A DNA stretch of 64,000 bases from Flavobacterium sp. ALD4 (GTDB taxonomy: Bacteria; Bacteroidota; Bacteroidia; Flavobacteriales; Flavobacteriaceae): the NCBI RefSeq assembly GCF_002836475.1, contig NZ_PJBJ01000023.1, forward strand, positions 248,001 to 312,000, written 5' to 3'. The notes beneath the pieces were generated by a model, which saw only the letters and a list, made by a program, of their open reading frames with translations, searched no databases and was not told the DNA's origin. Positions 27,079-36,671 of the stretch are shown in pieces (position 1 is the stretch's first letter; every line of letters begins with the position of its first letter). The position numbers and the translations under genes are program-made.

Positions 27079-27093
27079 TGCTATCTTAATAAA

Positions 27094-27122
27094 AAAACCA
27101 TCAACTACTAATTGATGGTTTT
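27094..27122 (-). terminator. Terminator after the FabI-type gene
   Basis: An 11-bp stem (27094-27104 with 27112-27122) and a 7-base loop, with an A/T tract on both sides. It lies 27 bases past the fabI stop and before the glycosyltransferase promoter. Confidence 0.8.
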
Positions 27123-27149
27123 GTATAAAATTTAATTAGGCCTTTCTCG

Positions 27150-27956
27150 CTATTCAAACATTTCCACTACTTCCTGACTCACTCCCATATTAGAGAATCC
27201 GCCATCGTGTAGAAGGTTTTGAAGCGTAACCATTTTTGTTAGATCTGAAAACATGGAAACCGTGTAATTAGCACAATCTAAAGCAGTTGCATTTCCTAAC
27301 GGCGACATTTTATCGGCAAATGCAATAAAACCATTAAATCCTTTTACGGCTTGACCCGCCTTAGTAGCCGTTGGCGATTGGGAAATGGTATTTACTCTTA
27401 CTTTTTTATCCCTTCCGAAAAAATAGCCAAAACTGCGGGCAATCGACTCTAGGTAAGCTTTATTGTCTGCCATATCATTATAATCCGGAAAAACACGCTG
27501 CGCTGCCATATAAGACAAGGCAACAATACTCCCCCACTCGTTCATGGCGTCTTTTTTATACAATACCTGCATTACTTTGTGAAAAGAAACGGCTGACACG
27601 TTCCATCCCTTTTCGGTATACTCATAATTCTGATTAGTATAATGATTCCCTTTGCGAACATTTACAGACATTCCAATAGAATGCAGAACAAAATCTATCT
27701 TACCCCCTAGAATTGCCACGGCTTGGTCCACTAAGTTCTCTAAATCAGCAACCGATGTCGCGTCAGCAGGAATGATTTGCGAGCCGGTTTTCTGACCCAA
27801 TTCTGCAATAGAACCCATGCGTATGGAAGCCGGAGCATTTGACAAAACAAAAACACCACCTTCCTCATGCACTCTTTCTGCCGTTTTCCAGGCTATTGAA
27901 TTTTCGTCCAAAGCGCCAAAAATAATTCCTCTTTTTCCTTTTAATAAATTATACAT
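27150..27956 (-). CDS. fabI: Enoyl-ACP reductase, FabI-type SDR
   Basis: A 268-residue short-chain dehydrogenase that reduces trans-2-enoyl-ACP in fatty-acid elongation. FabI hallmarks are the divergent cofactor start GIIFGALDENSIAWKTAE, NAPASIRMG, DFVLHSIGMS, and the catalytic region LSYMAAQRVFPDYNDMADNK, with Tyr and Lys. DKMSPLGNATALDCANYT follows, with the C-terminal HDGGFSNMGV. Length fits FabI. The FabV gene, a second enoyl-ACP reductase of a different family, lies 112 bases upstream on the same strand. A terminator follows at 27094-27122. Confidence 0.93.
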   Translation of the reverse strand: MYNLLKGKRGIIFGALDENSIAWKTAERVHEEGGVFVLSNAPASIRMGSIAELGQKTGSQIIPADATSVADLENLVDQAVAILGGKIDFVLHSIGMSVNVRKGNHYTNQNYEYTEKGWNVSAVSFHKVMQVLYKKDAMNEWGSIVALSYMAAQRVFPDYNDMADNKAYLESIARSFGYFFGRDKKVRVNTISQSPTATKAGQAVKGFNGFIAFADKMSPLGNATALDCANYTVSMFSDLTKMVTLQNLLHDGGFSNMGVSQEVVEMFE

Positions 27957-28068
27957 AGTAATCGCTATTTAAAGTGTTGTATTTAAAATAAAAACACCTT
28001 AATTCCTAAAGGGATAAACCAATATGAAATTAAAGTGCTTTATAAAAATTGAATGCGGTTAATTCGTA

Positions 28069-29259
28069 TTATTCAATACTCTCAACACCTACCATTTCGT
28101 TTGCATCTGCTTTATAGTCTACACCCTCAAATCCAAATCCAAAAAGATTATGAAAATCACTTCTATATCCTTCTAAATCCCCTAATTCAGCTAGGTTTTC
28201 AGTGGTAGCTTCTTGCCATAGCTTTGCTATTTTTTCTTGAACATCAGGACGCATTTCCCAATCGTCAACACGAATTCTTCCTTTTTCGTCTGTAGGAATT
28301 TCTTTTCCAGAAAACAATCTATCAGCGTACAAACGTTGAATTTGCTCGATACATCCTTCATGAATACCTTGTTCTTTCATTATTTTATACAATAAAGAAA
28401 TATACAAAGGAATCACAGGTATGGCTGAACTCGCTTGCGTTACTAAGGCTTTGTTTACAGAAACATAAGCTTTCCCTTTAATGTCAACTAGGCTGTCAGT
28501 GATAGTGAAAGCAGTAGCTTCTAGATCATCTTTAGCACAACCAATTGTTCCTTTTCTATAAACAGCTTCAGTCAATGAAGGTCCTATATAAGAATAAGCA
28601 ACAGTTGTTGCACCTGGAGCCAATAGATTTTCTGCTTTTAACGCATCCATCCACATTTTCCAGTCTTCACCCCCCATTACTGCAACGGTATTCTCAATAT
28701 CATCACCGTTAGATGGCTCAATAGAGATTTCTGATACTTTACCCGAGTGAAAGTCTACCGTTTTATTTATAAACGTAGTTCCTATTGGCTTCAATACAGA
28801 GCGATGCAAAACACCGGTAACCGGATGTTTCCGAACTGGTGAAGCTAAGCTATAGACTACTAAATCTACTTGTCCTAAATCGGCTTTTATAAGGTCTAGC
28901 GTTTGTTTTTTTATTTCATCAGAAAAAGCATCTCCGTTGACGCTTTTGGCATACAAACCTGCTTTATGAGCTTCTTTTTCAAAAGCAGCAGAGTTGTACC
29001 ACCCTGGAGAAGCTGTTCTTCCCGCTGTAGGTGGCTTTTCAAAAAATACTCCTATGGTAGCAGCATCTGATCCAAAAGCACTAGAAATTCTTGAAGCTAA
29101 TCCGAAACCTGTCGAAGCACCAATCACAAGTACTTTTTTAGCTCCATTTATTGCTCCTTTTGATTTAATGTATTCAATTTGATTTTTTATATTTTGTTCG
29201 CATCCATCAGGGTGAGCTGTCAAACAAATAAATCCCCTCATTCTTGGTTCTATAATCAT
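28069..29259 (-). CDS. fabV: Enoyl-ACP (trans-2-enoyl-CoA) reductase FabV
   Basis: A 396-residue FabV/Ter-family reductase. Diagnostic elements are the N-terminus IIEPRMRGFICLTAHPDGCE, the Rossmann motif VLVIGASTGFGLASRI, FEKPPTAGRTASPGWYN, and the catalytic Y-x8-K motif as YRKGTIGCAK near residues 230-245. The C-terminal half has KALVTQASSAIPVIPLY, the hydrophobic substrate-lid region. FabV is much larger than FabI and is poorly inhibited by triclosan in other species. In some bacteria its homologue Ter reduces enoyl-CoA rather than enoyl-ACP. It is the first gene of a pair with the FabI-type gene. A TATATTTG element is at 29333-29340. Confidence 0.95.
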   Translation of the reverse strand: MIIEPRMRGFICLTAHPDGCEQNIKNQIEYIKSKGAINGAKKVLVIGASTGFGLASRISSAFGSDAATIGVFFEKPPTAGRTASPGWYNSAAFEKEAHKAGLYAKSVNGDAFSDEIKKQTLDLIKADLGQVDLVVYSLASPVRKHPVTGVLHRSVLKPIGTTFINKTVDFHSGKVSEISIEPSNGDDIENTVAVMGGEDWKMWMDALKAENLLAPGATTVAYSYIGPSLTEAVYRKGTIGCAKDDLEATAFTITDSLVDIKGKAYVSVNKALVTQASSAIPVIPLYISLLYKIMKEQGIHEGCIEQIQRLYADRLFSGKEIPTDEKGRIRVDDWEMRPDVQEKIAKLWQEATTENLAELGDLEGYRSDFHNLFGFGFEGVDYKADANEMVGVESIE

Positions 29260-29332
29260 TTTTATATCGTTTAATCGTTGATTTACTATTTCAATTTATT
29301 TGTAAAGTTTTTCTTCTTCTTACCAAACAGAA

Positions 29333-29340
29333 CAAATATA
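29333..29340 (-). promoter_or_regulatory. -7 element of fabV
   Basis: Reads TATATTTG on the minus strand, 73 bases upstream of the fabV ATG, between recN's stop and fabV. Confidence 0.5.
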
Positions 29341-29350
29341 ACCCAAAAAA

Positions 29351-31003
29351 CTAGTTCAGCAAGGCTTTAGCGTGATTTAGGGCTGAATCTGACACTACTG
29401 CTCCAGACAACATTTGGGCAATTTCTATTACACGCTCCTCGTCTTTCAATAGTTTTAACTCCGATTGTGTGTCCTCTCCTACCGTAGATTTAGAGACTTT
29501 GAAATGTGCATTCCCTTTTGCTGCAATTTGCGGTAAATGGGTAATGGCAAAAATTTGCATAGTTTGACTCATTTCTTTCATAATCTCGCCCATTTTAATT
29601 GCGATTTCTCCCGAAACACCAGTATCAATTTCGTCAAAAATCAATGTAGGTAATTTCGAATATTGCGCTAATATTGCTTTTACAGCTAGCATAATACGCG
29701 ACATTTCCCCACCGGAAGCTACTTTTTTCAGTATCCCAAAATTAGTTCCTTTATTGGCCGAAAATAAAAATTGAATTTCATCTTTACCGTTAGTATAATA
29801 CGTTGTCGATTGTTTCACTTGAATATCAAAACGGACATTTGGCATTCCTAAGGTATCCAAAATAACAATCATTTTTTGAGATAAAATTGGAATTGCTTCC
29901 AGTCTCCTATCATGAATGGTAGTTGCCTGTTTGTCTAACAATATCATTTTTTCTTGAATCGCAAGAGTAAGATTTTCTATTTCTCCTTCTAAATTTCCAA
30001 GTTCAAAAACTGAATCTTCTAATTGTCCTTGGATTTCCAGTAATTCATCAACAGTAGAAACTTGATGTTTCTTTTGCAAATTATAAATAAGTTGCAATTG
30101 CTGACCAATACGATCCAACTGCACCGGGTCGTTGATTAGTTTATCTGAACAGCGACTCAGTTCATCTGAAATATCATCAAATTCTATTGTAACACTTGTA
30201 ATTCTCTCTAAAATAGAATTATAATCTGCCGAAAAACCGGCTATTTTTTGCAAAGAAACTTTAATCTCTTTTAGATTATCTAAAACTCCAATTTGTTCTT
30301 CATTGGCAATAGCCAAAGATTTATCAAGGGACTCTTTTATAATCTCTACATTGTTTAACTTTTCAAAATCATCTTCAAGAATCTCTTGTTCTCCTGATTT
30401 TAAATTTGCTTCAACCAATTCATTTAATAGAAAACTATGGTACTCTTGCTCTTTTAATGCTTCTCCTTGCTTTTTAATAAGCGAGTTTAACTTCGTTTTA
30501 TCTGCTTTATAATTTTTAAGTAGCGCTTGATACTGTTGAATATTCTCTACATTGTCAGCTATAGCGTCAATGATATCAAACTGAACATTCTCATCAGACA
30601 ATTCTCTTGTTTGCTGTTGCGAATGAATGTCTATCAAAAACATACTTAACTCTTGTAATACTTGTAAATTTACAGGACTGTCATTAATAAAAGCCCTCGA
30701 TTTTCCAGAAGGAAGAATTTCACGCCTTACAATGGTCTCCTCTTCATAATCTAATTCATTACTTTCGAAAAACGGGGATAAATTGTATTTTGATATTTCA
30801 AAATGAGCTTCAATAATACATTTCTCTTCCTTGTTTTTCAAAGAAGTTAAGTCAGCTCTTTTTCCCAAAACTAGCCCTAAAGCGCCTAATATAATTGATT
30901 TACCAGCCCCAGTTTCTCCTGTAATAATTGAAAATCCTTTTGAGAAATCTATGCTTAATTTTTCTATTAAAGCATAGTTTTTTATTGATAGAGTGGTTAT
31001 CAT
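29351..31003 (-). CDS. recN: DNA repair protein RecN
   Basis: A 550-residue SMC-like ATPase for double-strand-break repair. The Walker A motif is ITGETGAGKSIILGAL near residues 27-42. A long coiled-coil arm covers residues about 160-360, broken near residue 250. The C-terminal head has LFSANKGTNFGILKKVASGG (ABC signature region), VASGGEMSRIML, and Walker B LIFDEIDTGVSGEIA, then THLPQIAAKG. Full length for RecN. It is the last gene of the bamD-rpoZ-coaBC-DUF4835-recN group, 56 bases after the DUF4835 stop. Confidence 0.97.
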   Translation of the reverse strand: MITTLSIKNYALIEKLSIDFSKGFSIITGETGAGKSIILGALGLVLGKRADLTSLKNKEEKCIIEAHFEISKYNLSPFFESNELDYEEETIVRREILPSGKSRAFINDSPVNLQVLQELSMFLIDIHSQQQTRELSDENVQFDIIDAIADNVENIQQYQALLKNYKADKTKLNSLIKKQGEALKEQEYHSFLLNELVEANLKSGEQEILEDDFEKLNNVEIIKESLDKSLAIANEEQIGVLDNLKEIKVSLQKIAGFSADYNSILERITSVTIEFDDISDELSRCSDKLINDPVQLDRIGQQLQLIYNLQKKHQVSTVDELLEIQGQLEDSVFELGNLEGEIENLTLAIQEKMILLDKQATTIHDRRLEAIPILSQKMIVILDTLGMPNVRFDIQVKQSTTYYTNGKDEIQFLFSANKGTNFGILKKVASGGEMSRIMLAVKAILAQYSKLPTLIFDEIDTGVSGEIAIKMGEIMKEMSQTMQIFAITHLPQIAAKGNAHFKVSKSTVGEDTQSELKLLKDEERVIEIAQMLSGAVVSDSALNHAKALLN

Positions 31004-31059
31004 TTATGGTGTGTTTTATTATGAAGATTTAAATTTATTGTAAAAAGTACTTGATAAAT

Positions 31060-31944
31060 TTAGTATTTAATCATTTCCCAATTACTCGCATTCAAAGGAG
31101 AAGTTTTATTTAAACTATCGATTAAATCCGATACTGTAATACTTGGCCCACCTGAAAAAATGGAAAGAATTTCGTCTGATTTTGCATCGAAAAATATTCG
31201 CGTCAAAAACGCATTGGGTTTAGACGAATTTAGTTTACCCAATTCTAATAAAGATGCTTTAATTTTTTCTTTCGCTCCTTTTAAATCTTTTGCCATCAGG
31301 TCTAATCCAGAATGATAATCTAATGCGGTTTTGCGTACTGTTGAAAATGATCCCGACAACATATCATTAATAAGGAAATAACGATTTTGATTTCCATCAA
31401 TTTGACTCCAGCCCTTGTAACTACTTTGTTGCGCTACATTTGTAATGTTTTGTGCAATTTCAAAATTAGTATTCCCTGATTCAAGTAAAAAAGTATCCTG
31501 ATCCATTCCTAATATCACATAGCTATAAAAAGAAATTACCGAAACTAAATTAGATTCGAATACGGTCGGATTGAAAAGTAAATTCTCAAATTCGGTATAT
31601 CTAAAACTAAAATCTTTATCGTTGTAGTTTAGGACTGGTGATGAATAGCTCGAATTATAAATGGGTCTTGAAGATTGTACTTGCAGCGTTGCTGTAAACT
31701 GATCGGAATTATTTGCCAGAATAGTAATATACATGGAGCAATTAATTTTTTCACTCTGCTTCATTATTTGACCATTCCAATCTGTTTTATTTATAAATTC
31801 ATTCAGTGACGTTTCCAAGGTTTTAAAAACCTGAAGATTAGCATTTGCTAAAGTCTCTGAATTTACCTTTACAATACAATTTAGCTGTTGTGCCTGAGTA
31901 AAACCAACTGATAGTAGTAAGAGAATGGTAAATATCTTATTCAT
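31060..31944 (-). CDS. DUF4835-family exported protein
   Basis: A 294-residue protein with a signal peptide (KIFTILLLLSVGFTQAQ) and the DUF4835 pattern: LNCIVKVNSETLANANLQVF, LNEFINKTDWNG, INCSMYITI, VISFYSYVILGMDQDTF, DYHSGLDLM. It is found in Bacteroidota almost always between coaBC and recN. The function is unknown; it is exported and probably periplasmic. Its start overlaps the coaBC stop by 8 bases, so translation is likely coupled. Confidence 0.92.
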   Translation of the reverse strand: MNKIFTILLLLSVGFTQAQQLNCIVKVNSETLANANLQVFKTLETSLNEFINKTDWNGQIMKQSEKINCSMYITILANNSDQFTATLQVQSSRPIYNSSYSSPVLNYNDKDFSFRYTEFENLLFNPTVFESNLVSVISFYSYVILGMDQDTFLLESGNTNFEIAQNITNVAQQSSYKGWSQIDGNQNRYFLINDMLSGSFSTVRKTALDYHSGLDLMAKDLKGAKEKIKASLLELGKLNSSKPNAFLTRIFFDAKSDEILSIFSGGPSITVSDLIDSLNKTSPLNASNWEMIKY

Positions 31945-33148
31945 AAAAATTTGCTATTACTTTATTTAATATATCGTTGGCAACTGCTTCTTTAGATTTC
32001 AGTTCCATCGGTTCAATATTAAAATCCTTATCGATAAAGGTAACTTTGTTAGTTGCTTTGCCAAAACCTGCCCCTTCATCCTGTAAAGAGTTTAAAACAA
32101 TCAAATCTAAGTTTTTTTTCTGGATTTTGCCCTTCGCATTTTCAATTTCATTTTCTGTTTCTAAAGCAAAGCCTATTAAAAACTGATTTTTCTTTATTTT
32201 TCCCAAAGAAGCTAAAATATCTTTTGTCTTTTCGAATTCAATCACAAAATTATCCGTGCCCTTCTTTATTTTTTGGGTAGCCACATTTTTGGGCTTATAA
32301 TCAGATACTGCAGCAGCAGCTATCGCAACGTCCACTTCTTCAAAATACTGATGACACGCTTCGTACATTTCTTGCGCAGAAACAACAGACACAACTTGAA
32401 TTAAAGAATGATTTAACGTGAAATGTGTGGGCCCAGCTACTACAATAACCGAGGCACCTAAGTTTGCGGCTCTAATAGCGATATCAAATCCCATTTTACC
32501 GGAAGAATGATTTCCTATAAAACGTACAGGATCTACTGCTTCGTATGTGGGGCCTGCCGTAATCAATATTTTTTTTCCTTTTAAGGGCAACTTACTTTCT
32601 AAATCAGCTTCCAAAAAACTAAGAATAGTTGAAGGTTCTGCCATTCTTCCCTCACCAGAAAGACCACTCGCCAGTTCACCACTTTCAGCAGGAATTATAG
32701 TATTTCCAAATTCTTGTAATGCTTTAAAACTAGCTATTGTAGAAGGGTGTTTGTACATATCTAAATCCATAGCGGGTGCAAAAAACACAGGACACTTTGC
32801 AGATAGATAAATAGCAATTAGAAGGTTATCGCAAGTACCGTTTGCCATCTTTGACAAAGTATTTGCTGTCGCTGGGGCAATAACCATTATATCTGCCCAC
32901 AACCCTAACTCGACGTGATTATTCCATGTTTCATTTTCTTCATCTTGATTGAAGAAAGTGGAATACACCGGGTTTTTAGATAAGGTGGATAATGTAAGAG
33001 GAGTTATAAAATCCTTAGAAGCAGGTGTCATTATCACTTGGACATGCGCACCTGCTTTTATGAAAAGTCGTACTAAAGATGCTGTTTTATAGGCGGCAAT
33101 TCCACCAGAAATTCCTAGTAAAACTTTCTTTCCGCTTAAAACTGACAT
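31937..33148 (-). CDS. coaBC: Bifunctional phosphopantothenoylcysteine decarboxylase/phosphopantothenate-cysteine ligase
   Basis: About 403 residues, two enzymes of CoA synthesis in one chain. The CoaC flavoprotein half has LLGISGGIAAYKTASLVR, the catalytic His in TWNNHVELGLWADI, the FMN site PATANTLSKMANG and APAMDLDMYKHP. The CoaB half has ILITAGPTYEAVDPVRFIGN, HSSGKMGFDIA, AAVSDYKPK and FALETE. ATG 33148 was chosen because the in-frame upstream codons overlap rpoZ and are not part of the family. It overlaps DUF4835 by 8 bases and follows rpoZ by 7 bases. Confidence 0.96.
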   Translation of the reverse strand: MSVLSGKKVLLGISGGIAAYKTASLVRLFIKAGAHVQVIMTPASKDFITPLTLSTLSKNPVYSTFFNQDEENETWNNHVELGLWADIMVIAPATANTLSKMANGTCDNLLIAIYLSAKCPVFFAPAMDLDMYKHPSTIASFKALQEFGNTIIPAESGELASGLSGEGRMAEPSTILSFLEADLESKLPLKGKKILITAGPTYEAVDPVRFIGNHSSGKMGFDIAIRAANLGASVIVVAGPTHFTLNHSLIQVVSVVSAQEMYEACHQYFEEVDVAIAAAAVSDYKPKNVATQKIKKGTDNFVIEFEKTKDILASLGKIKKNQFLIGFALETENEIENAKGKIQKKNLDLIVLNSLQDEGAGFGKATNKVTFIDKDFNIEPMELKSKEAVANDILNKVIANFYE

Positions 33149-33155
33149 TGTACTC

Positions 33156-33473
33156 TTATTTAGTTGAATCTCTGTAGTAAATTTTACCATCTAACCATTC
33201 TTGAACAGCTAAAGCATGTGGCTTTGGCAATTTTTCATAAAATTTTGAAACCTCAATTTGTTCTTTGTTTTCAAAAACTTCTTCAAGACTATCATTATAA
33301 GTAGCAAACTCTTCCAGTTTTTCAGTCAATTCTTTTTTAATTTCAGAATTGATTTGATTTGCTCTTTTAGCCATAATGGTTATCGCTTCATACACGTTCC
33401 CAGTAGGTTCTTCAATAACAGTTTTATTATACGTTATTGTATTTACCGGCGCATTCGTCTTTTTTAAATCCAT
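33156..33473 (-). CDS. rpoZ: DNA-directed RNA polymerase omega subunit
   Basis: A 105-residue omega-type protein of the Bacteroidota form: residues about 28-45 (YEAITIMAKRANQINSEIKK) carry the conserved omega helix that packs on beta-prime. EEFATYNDSLEEVFENKEQ and the C-terminal QEWLDGKIYY are specific to this phylum. It stands between bamD and coaBC, as is usual there. Spacing is 8 bases to the bamD stop and 7 bases to coaBC. Confidence 0.92.
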   Translation of the reverse strand: MDLKKTNAPVNTITYNKTVIEEPTGNVYEAITIMAKRANQINSEIKKELTEKLEEFATYNDSLEEVFENKEQIEVSKFYEKLPKPHALAVQEWLDGKIYYRDSTK

Positions 33474-33481
33474 GACTTTAT

Positions 33482-34276
33482 TTATTTAGTAAATTTTTGT
33501 AAATCTTGTTCAATAAGAGCTAACATTTCGTTCGCTTTCCCTTTATATTTTGTTCCCGCATTAAATCTAATCAAGCTTGTATAGGCTGTTTTTGCAACAT
33601 TCAAACGTTCTTCCTTCTTAGACTCAACACTATTTATTCCTAATTGATATGCAGATTCAAACTTATAATACAAAGCATCTTCTTTGAAAGGAGTTCCGGG
33701 ATAATCAGCTATAAAATTATCTAAAGCGACCAAAGCCGATTTATAATCTGATATCGTATTATATCCTTTAGCATTTTCAAATACTTTTTTCTCTATTTTT
33801 TCGCTTAAAACCCTTACTGCTTCATTTGCCTCCGGCAAATATTCAGAGTTGGGATAAGTATCTATAAAGGATTGTAATTTATCAATTGCTTTATAAGTGT
33901 CAGTTTGATCTAAGCTGTAAACCGGTGATAACATCGAATAACTTTTCGGACCTAAATAAGCAGCTTCTTGCACTTTTTCACTTTTAGGATATCCTGAAGC
34001 AAAACTTTCAAACTGATATCCGGCTAAATAATACTGTCCCGTTTTGTAATAAGACTGTGCAAACATGTAAAACAACTTTTCAGCTTGTGGCTTGCCTCTG
34101 TAAGCGGGTGCTATTTGTTCAAAAAGTCTTATTGCTTTTGTATATTTCCCAGCTTCATATAATTTAGTACCCATTTCAAATTTTACGGCTACATCATCAT
34201 TTTTCAATGCTTTTTGATATTCACTACAAGAAACAAAAAGGACAGTGAGAAGCAATAGAGATATAATTTTTTTCAT
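33482..34276 (-). CDS. bamD: Outer membrane assembly lipoprotein BamD
   Basis: A 264-residue lipoprotein. The signal peptide ends in a lipobox with Cys17 (LFVSC). TPR-like repeats follow: FEMGTKLYEAGKYTKAIRLF, AEKLFYMFAQSYYKTGQYYL, SEYLPEANEAVRVL, and DFIADYP-type repeats. This matches BamD (YfiO), which with BamA folds beta-barrel proteins into the outer membrane. Length is normal. It lies between dapA and rpoZ. The gap to dapA (34277-34412) holds no recognisable promoter, only an unstructured AT-rich stretch. Confidence 0.94.
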   Translation of the reverse strand: MKKIISLLLLTVLFVSCSEYQKALKNDDVAVKFEMGTKLYEAGKYTKAIRLFEQIAPAYRGKPQAEKLFYMFAQSYYKTGQYYLAGYQFESFASGYPKSEKVQEAAYLGPKSYSMLSPVYSLDQTDTYKAIDKLQSFIDTYPNSEYLPEANEAVRVLSEKIEKKVFENAKGYNTISDYKSALVALDNFIADYPGTPFKEDALYYKFESAYQLGINSVESKKEERLNVAKTAYTSLIRFNAGTKYKGKANEMLALIEQDLQKFTK

Positions 34277-34412
34277 TTTATTTTTTTTATTTGATCTAGC
34301 GGGTCGTCACAACTCACAAAAAATCATACCGAAGTTTCTCGGGCAAATTTAGTTATTAATTTAGCTACTACAAAATATTTCTTTGCTTAAAAATAAGCGG
34401 TGCTTCGCGAGC

Positions 34413-35294
34413 TTATATAGCTGTATTTTTAACAAATTGATCTATTCTTTGACATAAAGACTCATCAACCTGAACTAACGGCAAACGTACAAAACTATCA
34501 GCTATTCCCAGTGAATCAAACACTTGTTTGATTCCAGCAGGATTTCCTTGTTCGAAAATCATATCAATACAGTCCGACAAAAGGTATTGTATTTTATACG
34601 CTTCATCCACTTTGCGATTTAAGCCCAATCGTATCATTTCAGAAAATTCTTTCGGGAAACCTTGTCCTATTACGGATATAACTCCTGAACCTCCGGCAAG
34701 AACCATTGGCAAAGCGATCATATCATCTCCTGAGATTACAAGAAAATCTTTTGGCTTATCCTTCAATATTTGCATAGCTTGAACCATATCACCGGCCGCT
34801 TCTTTAACGGCAATAATATTTTGAAAATCATTTGCCAAACGCAATACTGTTTTCGGCAACATATTACTTGACGTTCTTCCTGGAACATTATAAATAATCA
34901 CAGGAATTGGTGAAGCTTCAGAAATCGCTTTAAAATGTTGATATATTCCTTCTTGGGTAGGTTTGTTATAAAATGGAGACACTGAAAGTATAGCTATAAA
35001 ATCCGATAAATCCCTGTTTTTTAACTCTTCAACAATTCTTCTCGTATCGTTTCCTCCCACTCCCAATACTAATGGCAATCGTCCCTTGTTACAATCAACT
35101 ACCGTTTTAATAACTACCTCTTTTTCGTCTTGAGATAATGTGGCATTCTCTGCTGTAGTCCCAAGAATTACAAGATATTCAATTCCACCTTCTACAGAAA
35201 AATTTACAATTCTTCTTAATGCGTCCGTATCAATTGAAAAATCTTGGTTAAATGGGGTCACAAGAGCAACACCCGTTCCTATTAATGCTTGCAT
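34413..35294 (-). CDS. dapA: 4-hydroxy-tetrahydrodipicolinate synthase
   Basis: A 293-residue TIM-barrel aldolase of the lysine and diaminopimelate pathway, joining pyruvate and aspartate semialdehyde. Signatures: [36 protein letters not shown], the Tyr in [13 protein letters not shown], the Schiff-base Lys in [12 protein letters not shown], and [20 protein letters not shown]. Note TTAENATL where E. coli has TTGESATL. Full length. It follows the DUF6913-like gene by 6 bases and precedes bamD. Confidence 0.96.
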   Translation of the reverse strand: MQALIGTGVALVTPFNQDFSIDTDALRRIVNFSVEGGIEYLVILGTTAENATLSQDEKEVVIKTVVDCNKGRLPLVLGVGGNDTRRIVEELKNRDLSDFIAILSVSPFYNKPTQEGIYQHFKAISEASPIPVIIYNVPGRTSSNMLPKTVLRLANDFQNIIAVKEAAGDMVQAMQILKDKPKDFLVISGDDMIALPMVLAGGSGVISVIGQGFPKEFSEMIRLGLNRKVDEAYKIQYLLSDCIDMIFEQGNPAGIKQVFDSLGIADSFVRLPLVQVDESLCQRIDQFVKNTAI

Positions 35295-35300
35295 GTTTTG

Positions 35301-35819
35301 TTATATTTTGTTTAATATTTTTAAATATCTAAATAATTCCTGAGTAAAAACCTTCTGATTGTCAGCATTGGTATTAATAATTAAACTATTAAACCTTTTA
35401 TCAATAGCTGAAAAACCAACTTTAAAATGTGCTTTTGAATTGTGAGTAACAACTAACAGTATTGCTTTTTCAATATTATAATAACTAATCAATAAATCAA
35501 ATTCTTTGTCGATAAAATTGTTAACGCCAGGATTGTCTATTTCTGCATTCCACTGTAAATGTTTTGAACCGAAAGTAACTCGTCCCGAGTTTATGTTATT
35601 TTTAAACATATCTCCATAAACAATAACCTCTATATTTTCTTCTAAAATACCATTAGCAATGAACTCCTTTATTAAAGCATCTGTCTCTAAAAAATAACGT
35701 TGATCTATAACTAAACCTACTGTCTTTATAATTCCAGAACTTGAATTGCCTTTTGCATTTTGCAAACTGTTTTTTAATATTTTTTTTGCAGAAAATTCTT
35801 TTATATAATTTAAAAACAT
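35301..35819 (-). CDS. Hypothetical protein, DUF6913-like
   Basis: A 172-residue soluble protein, no signal peptide or TM segments. It has a mixed alpha/beta pattern with VGLVIDQRYFLETDALIKE and IEVIVYGDMFKN in the first half, and FDLLISYYNIEKAILLVVTH and KVGFSAIDKRFNSLIINT in the second. I recall Flavobacteriia proteins of this kind as DUF6913; the label is from memory. It begins the transcript of dapA and the following genes and is divergent from the 5'-nucleotidase gene. The function is unknown. Confidence 0.78.
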   Translation of the reverse strand: MFLNYIKEFSAKKILKNSLQNAKGNSSSGIIKTVGLVIDQRYFLETDALIKEFIANGILEENIEVIVYGDMFKNNINSGRVTFGSKHLQWNAEIDNPGVNNFIDKEFDLLISYYNIEKAILLVVTHNSKAHFKVGFSAIDKRFNSLIINTNADNQKVFTQELFRYLKILNKI

Positions 35820-35837
35820 TCTATTTTTACTGTTTTA

Positions 35838-35845
35838 CAAAATTA
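35838..35845 (-). promoter_or_regulatory. -7 element of the DUF6913-dapA transcript
   Basis: Reads TAATTTTG on the minus strand, 18 bases upstream of the ATG at 35819, in the gap shared with the divergent 5'-nucleotidase gene. Confidence 0.45.
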
Positions 35846-35866
35846 ATTAATTAAGTCCCATAACAA

Positions 35867-36646
35867 ATGGTAAATCTAAAAAAGTATAACGATGTTTTTA
35901 AACTTTTTGTTATATTCTTAACATTTTTTTCCCTCCTATCCTGTCGAACTACAACACTGAGGCTAACGCGAATTGAAGGCAAACAATTACCCATTACCGA
36001 AAAGGCACCCCAAGTCATTGAAATTGAAAACTTTATAAAACCATATAGAGAACATATTATTAAAGATTTAGACAGTATTCTGGCCTACAGCCCTGAAACT
36101 TTAGACAAAAGTATCGGAAAATGGCAAACAACCATAGGAAACTTAATGGCTGATGTTACACTAAATCGGGGAAATACTGTCTTTACTAAAAGAGAGAATA
36201 AGAAAATTGATATTTGTTTACTCAATCAAGGAGGAATAAGATCAACCCTACCAAATGGAAATGTAACGAGCAGAACTGCTTTTAAAATTATGCCTTTTGA
36301 AAACAGCCTCGTTGTTGTGGCTTTAAAAGGGGAGCAAATTAATGAAATCGTAGATTATTTGATTACAGAAAAACAACCACATCCTCTGTCCGGTATGACA
36401 TTTACGATTGACAAAAATAATCATGCTAAAAATATACTGGTACAAGGCAATCCTCTGGAAAAAGATAAAATATACTATGTAGGCACTAACGACTACCTAT
36501 CCAATGGAGGAGACAATATGTCTTTTTTTAGAAAGGGAATTCAAACATATGATCTGGATTACAAATTAAGGAATATTTTGATTGATTACTTTAAAGAAAT
36601 AGACACCATTCCTGTAATCAACGGTATTCGAATCACCGTCGAATAA
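35867..36646 (+). CDS. Lipoprotein carrying only the 5'-nucleotidase C-terminal domain
   Basis: A 259-residue lipoprotein (lipobox Cys26 in FFSLLSC) that equals the C-terminal, substrate-binding half of UshA-type 5'-nucleotidases: SIGKWQTTIGNLMADV, LLNQGGIRSTLPNG, ITEKQPHPLSGMTFTI and NDYLSNGGDNM. The metal-binding N-terminal half is missing here and is encoded separately 127 bases downstream at 36773-37684. Together the two should form one periplasmic nucleotidase, an inference. In the usual fused enzyme the order is metallophosphatase first, so the gene order here is reversed. Confidence 0.9.
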   Translation: MVNLKKYNDVFKLFVIFLTFFSLLSCRTTTLRLTRIEGKQLPITEKAPQVIEIENFIKPYREHIIKDLDSILAYSPETLDKSIGKWQTTIGNLMADVTLNRGNTVFTKRENKKIDICLLNQGGIRSTLPNGNVTSRTAFKIMPFENSLVVVALKGEQINEIVDYLITEKQPHPLSGMTFTIDKNNHAKNILVQGNPLEKDKIYYVGTNDYLSNGGDNMSFFRKGIQTYDLDYKLRNILIDYFKEIDTIPVINGIRITVE

Positions 36647-36671
36647 AATCCAAATATTCTTAAAACAACTA

